Shown here piece by piece: positions 7,096-14,649 of a stretch of DNA of 15,193 nucleotides. How positions within the stretch are numbered: position 1 is the first letter of the stretch; every line of letters begins with the position of its first letter. The notes below the pieces were generated by a model. The model saw only the letters and a program-made list of their open reading frames with translations, was not told where the DNA came from and did not search any database. The position numbers and the translations under genes were made by a program. Source of the DNA: a candidate division NPL-UPA2 bacterium (GTDB taxonomy: Bacteria; Bacillota; UBA994). The stretch spans positions 1 through 15,193 of the forward strand of contig QLUB01000033.1 in NCBI GenBank assembly GCA_018725205.1, read 5' to 3'.

Positions 7096-8024
7096 TGCTA
7101 AAAACTATGAGCCTTGCCGGGCTTCAGCATATGACTATCTCGGCGGTTGCCCTAGGTAGCTTTGACGGCGTCCATGTCGGTCACCAAGCCATCCTGCGCC
7201 GTGCGGTTAGTATCGCGCAACAGGCAGGCGGTTTGTCAGCCGTATTCACCTTTCATCCTCACCCCGGCATGGTGACAGGGCGTAACGGCAGTGGCACAAT
7301 TACAACGCAGAATCAGCGCAGTCAATTTATCGAAACCTGCGGCATAGACTTATTGATTGAACATCCCTTTACCTCGGATTTTGCTTCCCTCTCCCCGGAG
7401 CAGTTCTTCGAAGAAGTGTTGCTTAAAGCTTTTCATGTGCGAAACGTCGTGGCGGGGTTCAATTACACCTTCGGTCGTCAAGCGTCGGGCGACACAGCTT
7501 TGCTAAAACGCCTTGGCAGGGAGCATCAGTTCTCGGTGCATGAGATTGCCCCCGTCGCCGTCATGGGAGAAATTGTAAGTAGTACAAGAGTACGCCGCTT
7601 AATCGAGCAGGGGGAGCTAGACTCTGCGGCTCATTGCTTGGGCAGACGATTCTCGCTGCAAGGTGAAGTCACCGTAGGTGACGGTCGCGGCAGGAGACTG
7701 GGTTTCCCAACCGCAAACATCCGCCTTGCTCCGCTGCAAGTCCTGCCGCCCTTTGGGGTATATTTGGTGTATGCGCCGACACAGGGTTTTGGGGTCGCCA
7801 ACCTAGGGATTCGCCCCACGTTCCCTCTCAACTGTCAAGGTTTAGAAGTCCACTTTTTTGGTGCAAGCCAAAGGCTTGACCTATACGGGCAAGACCTCGA
7901 GGTTGAGCTTGTGGAGTATTTGCGGCCGGAGCGCACCTTTTCCGGCGCGCAGGAGCTCAGCGAGCAGATAGAGCAGGATATAGCGCGTGCTCGGACGCTT
8001 GCCTATTCTAGCGCAAAGTGCTAG
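7095..8024 (+). CDS. ribF: Bifunctional riboflavin kinase / FAD synthetase RibF
   Basis: RibF phosphorylates riboflavin to FMN and adenylates FMN to FAD. The N-terminal adenylyltransferase domain shows GSFDGVHVGH (residues 21-30, the nucleotidyltransferase HxGH-type motif) and SSTRVR. The C-terminal kinase domain shows GRRLGFPTANI (about 199-209) and ANLGIRPTF. The 309-residue length is usual. GTG 7095 shares one base with the truB stop (TAGTG) and is preceded by GAGGAG (7081-7086) at 8-nt spacing. The last codons and stop lie within a perfect hairpin (8005-8027). No FMN riboswitch is visible; the gene depends on the operon. Confidence 0.95.
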   Translation: MLKTMSLAGLQHMTISAVALGSFDGVHVGHQAILRRAVSIAQQAGGLSAVFTFHPHPGMVTGRNGSGTITTQNQRSQFIETCGIDLLIEHPFTSDFASLSPEQFFEEVLLKAFHVRNVVAGFNYTFGRQASGDTALLKRLGREHQFSVHEIAPVAVMGEIVSSTRVRRLIEQGELDSAAHCLGRRFSLQGEVTVGDGRGRRLGFPTANIRLAPLQVLPPFGVYLVYAPTQGFGVANLGIRPTFPLNCQGLEVHFFGASQRLDLYGQDLEVELVEYLRPERTFSGAQELSEQIEQDIARARTLAYSSAKC

Positions 8025-8027
8025 AAT
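8005..8027. repeat. Perfect inverted repeat over the ribF stop codon
   Basis: ATTCTAGC (8005-8012) and GCTAGAAT (8020-8027) are perfectly complementary. Two further pairs close the stem to an AAA loop, giving about 10 bp. The ribF stop TAG (8022-8024) is inside the right arm. No U-tract follows, so it is not a normal intrinsic terminator. It may protect the 3' end of the upstream mRNA or mark a processing boundary directly before the rpsO leader; this is inference. Confidence 0.55.
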
Positions 8028-8028
8028 G

Positions 8029-8078
8029 AGCCGTACCTGTGGCTAGGTTTGCCGATGACTCCGACGGCATACTTGGCT
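8029..8078 (+). promoter_or_regulatory. rpsO leader three-way junction (likely S15 autoregulatory site)
   Basis: The leader can form three helices around a junction. P1 is AGCCG (8029-8033) with TGGCT (8074-8078). P2 is ACCT (8035-8038) with AGGT (8045-8048). P3 is TGCCG (8050-8054) with CGGCA (8065-8069) around a 10-nt loop. S15 binds a three-way junction in 16S rRNA, and in Geobacillus it represses its own mRNA through a three-way-junction leader. The location 17 nt before the Shine-Dalgarno fits that mechanism. Folding was done by eye. Confidence 0.55.
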
Positions 8079-8107
8079 TATGGAGACATCTATTAGGAGG
8101 TGAAAAT

Positions 8108-8371
8108 ATGATTAGCCAAGAAAAAAAGCGTTCGATCATCGATAAGTTTCGCACCCATGAGCACGACACCGGCTCTGCCGAAGTGCAAATAGCTATTCTC
8201 ACCGGACGCATTAATGAGCTCACTGAGCACCTCAGGGTGCACAAGAAGGATCATCATTCGCGGCGCGGTTTGTTTAAGATGGTTGGCCAGCGCAGGAGCT
8301 TGCTTAACTACGTGCAGGATCGAGATATCGAAAGATGGCGCATCATCAAGGACCAACTTGGAATACGCTAA
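8108..8371 (+). CDS. rpsO: 30S ribosomal protein S15
   Basis: S15 is a primary 16S rRNA-binding protein of the 30S platform. The 87-residue product has the four-helix family sequence, with HDTGSAEVQI (residues 19-28), HKKDHHSRRGL (45-55) and a C-terminal RDIERWRIIKDQLGIR. ATG 8108 is preceded by a near-perfect AGGAGGTG (8095-8102) with 5-nt spacing. An in-frame GTG at 8039 would add a non-conserved extension covering the structured leader, so it is rejected. The gene is flanked by the three-way-junction leader and a strong terminator, so it probably has its own control within the larger transcript. Confidence 0.97.
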   Translation: MISQEKKRSIIDKFRTHEHDTGSAEVQIAILTGRINELTEHLRVHKKDHHSRRGLFKMVGQRRSLLNYVQDRDIERWRIIKDQLGIR

Positions 8372-8374
8372 ATA

Positions 8375-8402
8375 TGAATATTCATTAAACACTGAATATT
8401 CA
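8375..8402. repeat. Two identical 10-bp palindromes between rpsO and pnp
   Basis: TGAATATTCA occurs at 8375-8384 and again at 8393-8402, separated by TTAAACAC. Each copy is a perfect palindrome. Together they can also pair as a 10-bp hairpin with an 8-nt loop. The second copy shares its last base with the foot of the terminator. They could be a paired protein-binding site ahead of pnp or an RNA structure that competes with or extends the terminator. I do not recognise a specific regulator. Confidence 0.6.
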
Positions 8403-8430
8403 GGAAAGCGGGAGAACCGCTTTTCTTTTT
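8402..8430 (+). terminator. Intrinsic terminator after rpsO
   Basis: The core stem is AAAGCGG (8405-8411) with CCGCTTT (8417-8423). Three more pairs extend it to 8402-8426, around a GAGAA loop, and it runs into TTTTT (8426-8430). This is a standard Rho-independent terminator. It should end much of the rimP-rpsO transcript and set the level of read-through into pnp. Confidence 0.85.
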
Positions 8431-8468
8431 ACTGTACTTACTGACATACTATGAAAAGGAGGCTGTCT

Positions 8469-10572
8469 ATGAAGAAATATTCGCTCTCTGTCGCAGGACG
8501 TGAAATGACGTTAGAGACAGGTCGCCTGGCTAAAACAAGCCAACGGCGCAGTTCTCGTCAGCTTCGGGGATACCAGCGTACTCGTAACTGCTACCATGTC
8601 ACGCGCACCGCGTGAGGGCATTGACTTCTTCCCGCTGCTGGTGGACTACGAAGAACGGTTGTACTCGGTAGGCAAGATACCGGGAGGCTTTCTCAAGCGA
8701 GAGGGACGCCCGAGTGAAAAGGCTATACTTGCCGCGCGCCTGATTGATCGGCCCCTACGCCCCTTGTTCCCCGCAGGATTTCGCAACGAAGTGCAGGTTG
8801 TAGCGACAGTGCTGAGCGTCGACCAAAACAATCTGCCGGAGATTGCCGCTCTAGTCGGGGCGTCGGCTGCCCTGTCAATCTCTAGCATTCCCTTCCATGA
8901 TCCAATAGCCGGAGTCGTTGTAGGAATGGTTGGCGACAGGTTTGTCATTAATCCGACGCTGGCCGAAGCGGCGGAAAGCAGACTGCGTCTAGTTGTGGCA
9001 GGTACTCGAGATGCGATCATGATGGTAGAGGCTGAAGCGTGTGAGTTAAGTGAAGCTCAAGTGCTGCAAGCGATAATGACGGGACATGAGGAAATTAAGC
9101 GCATTGTCACCGTGATTGAGCAGATGCGACAGGAGGTAGGGCGGCCCAAGTTAGAGGTGCTGTTGTCTGCTTTGCCGGCAGACCTCACCACGCTTATCCG
9201 GGAACACACTTCTGCCCCACTGCGCGCCGCCATCCAAAACGCCGACAAACTAGCGCGGGAAGCAGATATAGAGAGGGTAATGCAGGAAGCCTTGGCCAAA
9301 TTCGCTGTTCTGTACCCTGAGCGGGGAAAAGTGATCAAGGAAATTCTAGACGACCTACTTAAGGACCTCGTGCGCACAGCGATAACAAAGGAGCACTATC
9401 GTCCGGACGGGCGCGGTCTTAAGGAGATTCGCCCGGTCACCTGTGATGCACCGGTGTTAAAACGTACGCACGGTTCAGCGCTTTTCACGCGCGGACAGAC
9501 GCAAGTTCTTTCGACGGTAACCTTAGGCGCAATGGGTGACGTGCAGATTATTGACGATCTTGGCATTGATGAGTCTAAGCGCTACCTGCATCACTACAAC
9601 TTCCCTTCCTTCAGCGTCGGAGAAACACGCCCGCAGAGAGGCCCATCCCGCCGCGATATCGGCCATGGTGCCTTGGCAGAGCGTGCGCTTTTGCCTGTAA
9701 TCCCGTCGGAAGAGGAGTTCCCGTACACTGTGCGCGTTGTTTCTGAAGTGCTAGAGTCGAATGGATCTTCTTCCATGGCTAGCGTCTGCGGCAGCTCACT
9801 GGCGCTTATGGACGCGGGAGTGCCAATTAAGGCCCCGGTCTCTGGGGTCGCCATGGGCTTAATCAAGGAGGGCGCTTCCTACGTTGTGCTTACCGATATT
9901 CAAGGGATGGAAGACCACCTCGGCGACATGGATTTCAAGGTTGCGGGGACCGCAGAAGGCATTACCGCTCTGCAAATGGACATCAAAATCAGCGGCCTAG
10001 ACGAGACTATTCTTGGGGAAGCGCTAGCTCAAGCTAAGGAAGGGCGTCTCTACATCCTCGAGAAGATGCTTGCCGTATTGCCCGCACCGCGGGCGGAGCT
10101 TTCTCCCTACGCGCCACGCATGTTCACTCTCACCATCCCAGTGGATAAGATTAAGGATGTCATTGGGCCCGGCGGCAAGATGATTAACAAGATCATCCAA
10201 GAAACCAATGTCAAGATCGACATTGAGGACGATGGCAGGGTCTTTATCGCGGCTGTGGACGCTCTACAAGGTCTCAGGGCGAAGGAGATTATAACGGACC
10301 TCGTGCGTGAGATGGGCGTGGGTGAGGTTTATACCGGCAAAGTTACTAGGGTTGAGAAGTATGGGGCTTTTGTCGAGCTGTTACCTGGGAAAGAAGCGCT
10401 GGTACATATCTCTCAACTTGCGCATGAGCGTGTTGCTCGTACAGAGGACGTTGTCAACGTAGGTGACAGGATACAGGTCAAGATTACGGATGTTGACCGC
10501 ATGGGGCGCATTGGCGCATCTCGCAAAGAACTCCTGCCTGCACAGGGCAAAGAGGTCAGAGAACGGGAATAA
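8469..10572 (+). CDS. pnp: Polynucleotide phosphorylase, with an apparent +1 frameshift near the start
   Basis: PNPase is the phosphorolytic 3'-5' exoribonuclease of mRNA decay. ATG 8469 (AAGGAGG at 8456-8462) starts a normal N-terminus, YSLSVAGREMTLETGRLAK. The frame is then lost at the AAAA run 8532-8535 and hits TGA at 8613-8615. Removing one A restores KQANGAVLVSFGDTSVLVTA and a 700-residue protein. Its domains are RNase PH 1, a helical linker, RNase PH 2 with DMDFKVAGT (486-494), KH with GPGGK (about 565) and S1 (about 622-690). A short form from ATG 8596 would lack 42 conserved residues. Because the rest is fully conserved, a sequence or assembly error is likeliest; a true mutation is possible. 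No strong promoter is seen after the upstream terminator. Confidence 0.9.
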
Positions 10573-10581
10573 CGCTGTGAA

Positions 10582-10606
10582 AGAGCTCTGCCTGCGGTAG
10601 AGCTCT
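10582..10606. repeat. Hairpin downstream of pnp
   Basis: AGAGCTCT occurs at 10582-10589 and 10599-10606. The two copies, with three inner pairs (one G-T), form an 11-bp stem closed by a TGC loop, ten bases after the pnp stop. No U-tract follows (CAGTATTCGG), so termination would be weak. It may act as a 3' stability element for pnp mRNA. Confidence 0.5.
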
Positions 10607-10659
10607 CAGTATTCGGGCGCGCTTTATAGCATAGGCTCATAGCAGGGAGGCTAGAAGTC

Positions 10660-11638
10660 ATGCAAATTGCTATGAAGCGAATGGCTTTGTTTGTGTTCCT
10701 TAGTTGTTTTCTGGGCGTAGCGTGGTTTAGCTTGCGTCCATGGGAGGAACCCCCGCGCGGGGTGACACTCGCGGCAGAGGACATAGGAGGTTATACCGAG
10801 AGCGAGTTACGGGAACTCTTGTTGCGTCTGGCCCCGCAAAAATACCGCGCACCGGTCCAGCCTAAGGTAGACCTTCGCACTAAGGGGGTTGTGCCGGGGC
10901 TAGCAGGTAGGGAAGTGGATATAGATGCGAGCATAGCCCTCTGTTTGGCGGCAAGACCTAACCAAGCCGTTAGCCCCTCCATGCGCTGGGTGATGCCGGA
11001 AGCCCCTGCACTTGATTGGCCGATTTTCCACGGCAACGAGGCGAAGCGCCAAGTCGCTTTCGTCGTCAACGTCGCTTGGGGCAACGCGGAGCTACTGGAA
11101 ATATTGGACCTGTTTGCGCAGCATAATCTTACCAAAACCTTCTTTGTCGTAGGCCGCTGGGTTGACAAATTCCCGGAACTGGCACAGGAGATTTATCGCC
11201 GCGGACACGAGTTTGGCAACCACGCATACTCTGATCCTCATCTGCCCAGACTCTCGGGAGGAGGTCAGGCAGGAAATCCAGCGTACGACAGCCGCAATCC
11301 GACGAGCGGTCGGGGATGTACCCGTGCCGTTCCTTAGCCCTCCCTACAACGACTTCGACGAGCGCATAGTGCGCATCGCCGCCGAGCTCGGGTATACTAC
11401 CGTGCTCTCTAGCGTAGACACGGCGGACTGGATGCGTCCTGGCGTAGCCAAGATTGTGCGGCGCGTGCTTGGCAGGATCCATCACGGAGCGATTGTGCTT
11501 ATGCATCCCACCGAACAAACGCCAGCTGCACTGGTGGATTTGATCCCCGCTCTGCAGGGGCAGGGGTATACCTTAGTGCCGATAAGTACTTTGTTGTCTG
11601 CGGTGCCGACAGAGGAATTGGGGGAGGACAGACCGTGA
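10660..11638 (+). CDS. ylxY: YlxY-like polysaccharide deacetylase family protein, frameshifted and probably catalytically inactive
   Basis: An N-terminal membrane anchor or signal (about residues 7-23) is followed by a short spacer domain and a NodB/CE4 fold from about 128. Two overlapping frames (10660-11337 and 11162-11638) are halves of one gene. Dropping one G from GGG at 11256-11258 joins LPRLS directly to EEVRQEIQ and gives 325 residues. The catalytic motifs are degraded. TFDDGP is NVAWGN (137-142), the metal-binding HTxxH is HAYSD (188-192), and RPPYG is SPPYND. DTADW and the C-terminal IVLMHPTE block are kept. Position after pnp matches B. subtilis ylxY, a sporulation-associated family. 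A non-enzymatic or altered role is inferred. GGGAGG (10645-10650) precedes the ATG by 9 nt. Confidence 0.82.
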
Positions 11639-13062
11639 AGTTGGTCCTGTTGTTGTTAGGGATGGTGCTGTTCCTGCCTTTGCGGGGGGAGGCGAACGTA
11701 CAGTTAGCCGTGGGATGGAACGAAAGGCACTTGAGCGCTCGCGTCCTCGCCGAGCAAGTAGCGTGGCGCGATGCAACAGGCGGGCATACGCTGGTTCTGC
11801 CCGCACAGGGGGCTGTCAATCTAGCTCTGGTTACACCACGCACCAGTATAGCAGTTGTCTCTGACAAAGCTGCCGCTATCTGGCTGCAGCGAGCCTTTCT
11901 CCACCGCTACCCCACTAGGATAGTGAGTCTCGGGCCTAAGCACGCTCTGACTCTGCTCGAGCGGGATGCAGAAATTCTCTGGGATACCGAGACGGTCTTT
12001 GTGCAGGCGAATGCAGCTGACTTTCCTTCCATGCTGGCATTAACGCTGCCCGACGGTGCTGTACGTTACCTAAGCGACCATTCGGTGCGCTTTGCCGGGG
12101 GCGGGCAGCCGGTTAGAGTGGACGACGCTTCTTTTCGGGGCAACATAATCTTCAATCCTAATCGCCGCGGACTGCTTACCTCCATTAACGTATTGCCGCT
12201 AGAGGAATACTTGCTGGGAGTAGTTCCGAACGAAATGCCGGCGGCCTGGCCGCTTGACGCGCTCAAGGCCCAAGCCCTGGCGGCGCGGTCGTATGCGGTG
12301 CGACAAAGAAACCGCCACGGGCAAGATGGCTTTGACCTGTGCAGCACTATTCATTGCCAAGCCTATCAGGGTAAGGGCAGTGAACACCCGCGCAGTACTC
12401 AAGCAGTGATGGCTACCAGAGGGCAAGTCATCACCTTTGACGGCGCTGTTATCGACGCTGTCTACCATGCGCATGCGGGAGGGCATACACGCAACAGCGA
12501 ACACGTATGGGGGGGAGTAGCCCCCTATCTGCGCGGGGTTTCCATCCCGGAAGAGCCGCCCTTAACTTGGACACGCCGCGTGACCGTGGGAGAATTTGAG
12601 CGTCGACTGCGAGCACGCCAAATCAACGTGGCGCATGTCACAGGCGTTCGCATTGCCGAACACGCCGATGTGGGCCATGTACGCTCAGTGCGCGTCACTT
12701 CTCTGCTTGGGACTGTAGACATTTCCGCATCGGATCTTAGGGCAGCCCTAGACAGAGCACAGATGCGCAGTACAAAGTTTGATATACTGATACTGGACCA
12801 GTTGCGTCGCCCTTTCCGCATTTATCCTGCGCCTCGTCCTTTTCGCTTAGAACTAGGGCGTTTAGCGGGAGTGTACCACGATCTGTTGCCCGCCCAGCCT
12901 GCGTCAGTCGAGATTACGGGGTCAGGTTTCGGGCATGGAGTAGGCATGTCTCAATGGGGGGCGTTTGGCCTAGCTCAAGCTGGAGTAGACTATCAAGGTA
13001 TCATTCACCGTTTCTATCGAGGGGTCACAATTAGCAGAGTTCCCTTGAATTTGCGTGATTAG
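11635..13062 (+). CDS. Secreted SpoIID/LytB-domain protein (putative peptidoglycan lytic transglycosylase)
   Basis: SpoIID is a lytic transglycosylase that thins septal peptidoglycan during engulfment; related SpoIID/LytB proteins also act in vegetative walls. This 475-residue protein has a signal peptide (KLVLLLLGMVLFLPLRGEA), a non-conserved N-terminal region (about 25-140), then the SpoIID domain. That domain has LPLEEYLLGVVPNEMPAAWP with the presumed catalytic Glu200, ALKAQALAARSYA, a Cys/His cluster CSTIHC (236-241) resembling the metal site of clostridial SpoIID, and a C-terminal GFGHGVGMSQWGAFGLA. It is longer than classical SpoIID (about 340), so it may be a paralogue. GTG 11635 overlaps the deacetylase stop (GTGA), with GGAGG 7 nt upstream, so the two are probably co-translated. 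Confidence 0.87.
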   Translation: MKLVLLLLGMVLFLPLRGEANVQLAVGWNERHLSARVLAEQVAWRDATGGHTLVLPAQGAVNLALVTPRTSIAVVSDKAAAIWLQRAFLHRYPTRIVSLGPKHALTLLERDAEILWDTETVFVQANAADFPSMLALTLPDGAVRYLSDHSVRFAGGGQPVRVDDASFRGNIIFNPNRRGLLTSINVLPLEEYLLGVVPNEMPAAWPLDALKAQALAARSYAVRQRNRHGQDGFDLCSTIHCQAYQGKGSEHPRSTQAVMATRGQVITFDGAVIDAVYHAHAGGHTRNSEHVWGGVAPYLRGVSIPEEPPLTWTRRVTVGEFERRLRARQINVAHVTGVRIAEHADVGHVRSVRVTSLLGTVDISASDLRAALDRAQMRSTKFDILILDQLRRPFRIYPAPRPFRLELGRLAGVYHDLLPAQPASVEITGSGFGHGVGMSQWGAFGLAQAGVDYQGIIHRFYRGVTISRVPLNLRD

Positions 13063-13088
13063 GCAAATTCGATAACGGAGGTCAATGC

Positions 13089-14348
13089 ATGCAAGTAACA
13101 AAACTTGACTCTGGGCTTAGAGTCGCCAGCGAACATATACCCCATGTACAGACCGTGACCATTGGTTTCTGGGTGAGATGCGGTACGTTTGCTGAGTCAT
13201 CCGACGAGATGGGGCTTTCGCACTTTTTGGAGCACATGTTTTTTAAGGGGACGCAGTCCCGCAGCGCGCGCGACATAGTGGAAGCATTTGATGATGTAGG
13301 AGGCGAACTCAACGCCTACACCGCCAAAGAATACACATGTTTTTTCGCTAAGGTGATGGATGAGCACTTGCCGTTAGCAGTCGAGGTTCTGTCGGATATG
13401 CTAACTAGGCCGCTCTTTGCGGAGGAAGACCTCGAGCGTGAAAAACAGATTGTGCTTGAGGAGATCTCTCTTTACGAAGATGCGCCTGACGAACTCATCC
13501 ACGATAAGCTGGCCGATGCCATTTGGCCACATCATCCCTTGGGGAGGCCCATTCTTGGCACAAGGGAGAGTATCACAAGCATTACACCGCACAGCTTGCG
13601 CCAATTCTACGCCAAGCACTATTGCCCGGAGAATGTAGTAATTGCCGCTTGTGGGCACCTAAGCCACGAGGAGTTGGTGCGCTTAGTGGAAGCCAGCTGT
13701 AGCCTTGGCAGTCAGGGTGTATGTGTCAGCGACTTTGCCGATAATCTTCCTTACTCTGAGCGCATCAGTGTGATCGAGCGCCCCATTGAGCAGCTTCATC
13801 TTTGCCTAGGTTTCCCGGGGCTATCGTGGCGAGATAAAGACATCTACGCCATGAACATTATGAACAATATTTTCGGTGCGGGAATGTCCTCGCGCATATT
13901 TCAGGGTATCCGCGAAGAGCTTGGCTTGGCCTACAGCATTTATTCATACAGTGCTTCCTTTGTTTCGGCTGGCTATTTCGCTGTGTATGCGGGACTCTCC
14001 GCGCGTAATACCGCCACTCTACTTAAGACTGTCGGACGTGAGCTCCTAGCCATGAAGAACGCACCGGTGAGCGCAGTAGAAATCAGCCGCGCGCGGCAAC
14101 AGGTAAAAGGCGCATTGGTGATGGGGCTAGAAAGTACGGCTAACCGCATGAGCCGCATGGGGCGGGGGCTTCTGCTTATCGGGCGCGTTATGGACACAGC
14201 GGAAATCCTCGAGCGCATTGAGGCAGTGACGCTAGAGGATGTTCAGTCGCTTGCCAAGCGGGTGTTTGCGTTAGATCAACTTACGGTCTGCGCATTAGGC
14301 CCCACAGCTATGTTGCCTAATCTTGTTGAAGCCCTGCGCGACAACTAG
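13089..14348 (+). CDS. mlpA: M16 family zinc peptidase (MlpA/YmxG, processing-peptidase-like)
   Basis: This 419-residue protein belongs to the pitrilysin/M16B family. The inverted zinc motif HFLEH is at residues 45-49, with the third ligand in LEEI (Glu124 or Glu125), the expected distance downstream. The second half carries the conserved GMSSRIFQGIREELGLAYSIYS block. There is no signal peptide, so it is probably cytoplasmic. B. subtilis MlpA at the same locus has been linked to control of extracellular protease production, but the physiological substrate is uncertain. ATG 13089 is preceded by GGAGGT (13077-13082) with 6-nt spacing. The 26-nt gap from the SpoIID-like gene suggests co-transcription. 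Confidence 0.93.
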   Translation: MQVTKLDSGLRVASEHIPHVQTVTIGFWVRCGTFAESSDEMGLSHFLEHMFFKGTQSRSARDIVEAFDDVGGELNAYTAKEYTCFFAKVMDEHLPLAVEVLSDMLTRPLFAEEDLEREKQIVLEEISLYEDAPDELIHDKLADAIWPHHPLGRPILGTRESITSITPHSLRQFYAKHYCPENVVIAACGHLSHEELVRLVEASCSLGSQGVCVSDFADNLPYSERISVIERPIEQLHLCLGFPGLSWRDKDIYAMNIMNNIFGAGMSSRIFQGIREELGLAYSIYSYSASFVSAGYFAVYAGLSARNTATLLKTVGRELLAMKNAPVSAVEISRARQQVKGALVMGLESTANRMSRMGRGLLLIGRVMDTAEILERIEAVTLEDVQSLAKRVFALDQLTVCALGPTAMLPNLVEALRDN

Positions 14349-14403
14349 GGATATTGTGTTGACTGCATCATCGCCAACATAGGATGGTGATGAGGTGATG
14401 GTC

Positions 14404-14649
14404 ATGAGATTCTCCGAACTCGCAGGCAAGGAAATCATCAACACGCACGATGGATCTAGACTTGGATTGCTTGGCGACAGCGACCTGATAGTCAACGCCC
14501 GCACAGGCAAGATTCTCTCCGTAGTGATTGTCCGGCGCAGTTTCTTAGGCCTAATCAAAGGCGGGCAAGAAATAACTCTCTCGTGGCACTCCGTCAAGAA
14601 AGTCGGACAGGACATGATTATTATCGATGTGGGCCGCAGAGGCTTGTAA
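14404..14649 (+). CDS. ymxH: YlmC/YmxH family PRC-barrel sporulation protein
   Basis: This 81-residue protein begins MRFSELAGKEIINTHDGSRL and contains LGLLGDSDLIVNARTGKI, typical of the YlmC/YmxH family, a small PRC-barrel-like fold. Family members occur in spore formers and are annotated as sporulation proteins, but a biochemical role is not known. Three in-frame starts exist (GTG 14395, ATG 14398, ATG 14404). I prefer 14404 because GAGGTG (14392-14397) lies 6 nt before it and the protein then starts at the conserved block. The stop codon is inside the downstream terminator stem. The position between the M16 peptidase and dpaA matches B. subtilis ymxH. Confidence 0.88.
   Translation: MRFSELAGKEIINTHDGSRLGLLGDSDLIVNARTGKILSVVIVRRSFLGLIKGGQEITLSWHSVKKVGQDMIIIDVGRRGL

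Noticed and set aside
8039..8107. GTG start extending rpsO by 23 residues
   Set aside because: S15 proteins start at the MISQEKK-type block, which has a near-perfect ribosome-binding site. The extension overlaps the structured leader.
8375..8402. ArgR-type ARG boxes
   Set aside because: ARG boxes have TGAAT and ATTCA halves separated by about four A/T bases. Here the halves abut directly, so the match is only superficial.
8447..8452. TACTAT as a -10 box for pnp
   Set aside because: Only a 4/6 match with no convincing -35, and transcription would start within the Shine-Dalgarno sequence.
8596..10572. pnp starting at ATG 8596
   Set aside because: It lacks a ribosome-binding site and 42 conserved N-terminal residues, which are present upstream in a shifted frame behind a good AAGGAGG.
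10660..11638. Two separate genes, 10660-11337 and 11162-11638
   Set aside because: Each has only half of a NodB fold. The 3' end of the first and the 5' end of the second are out-of-frame nonsense, and one base removal makes a single family-length protein.
14359..14385. TTGACT/TAGGAT as a sigma-A promoter for ymxH
   Set aside because: The -35 is good, but the spacer is 15 bp and the -10 is poor. Read-through from the M16 gene is a simpler explanation.
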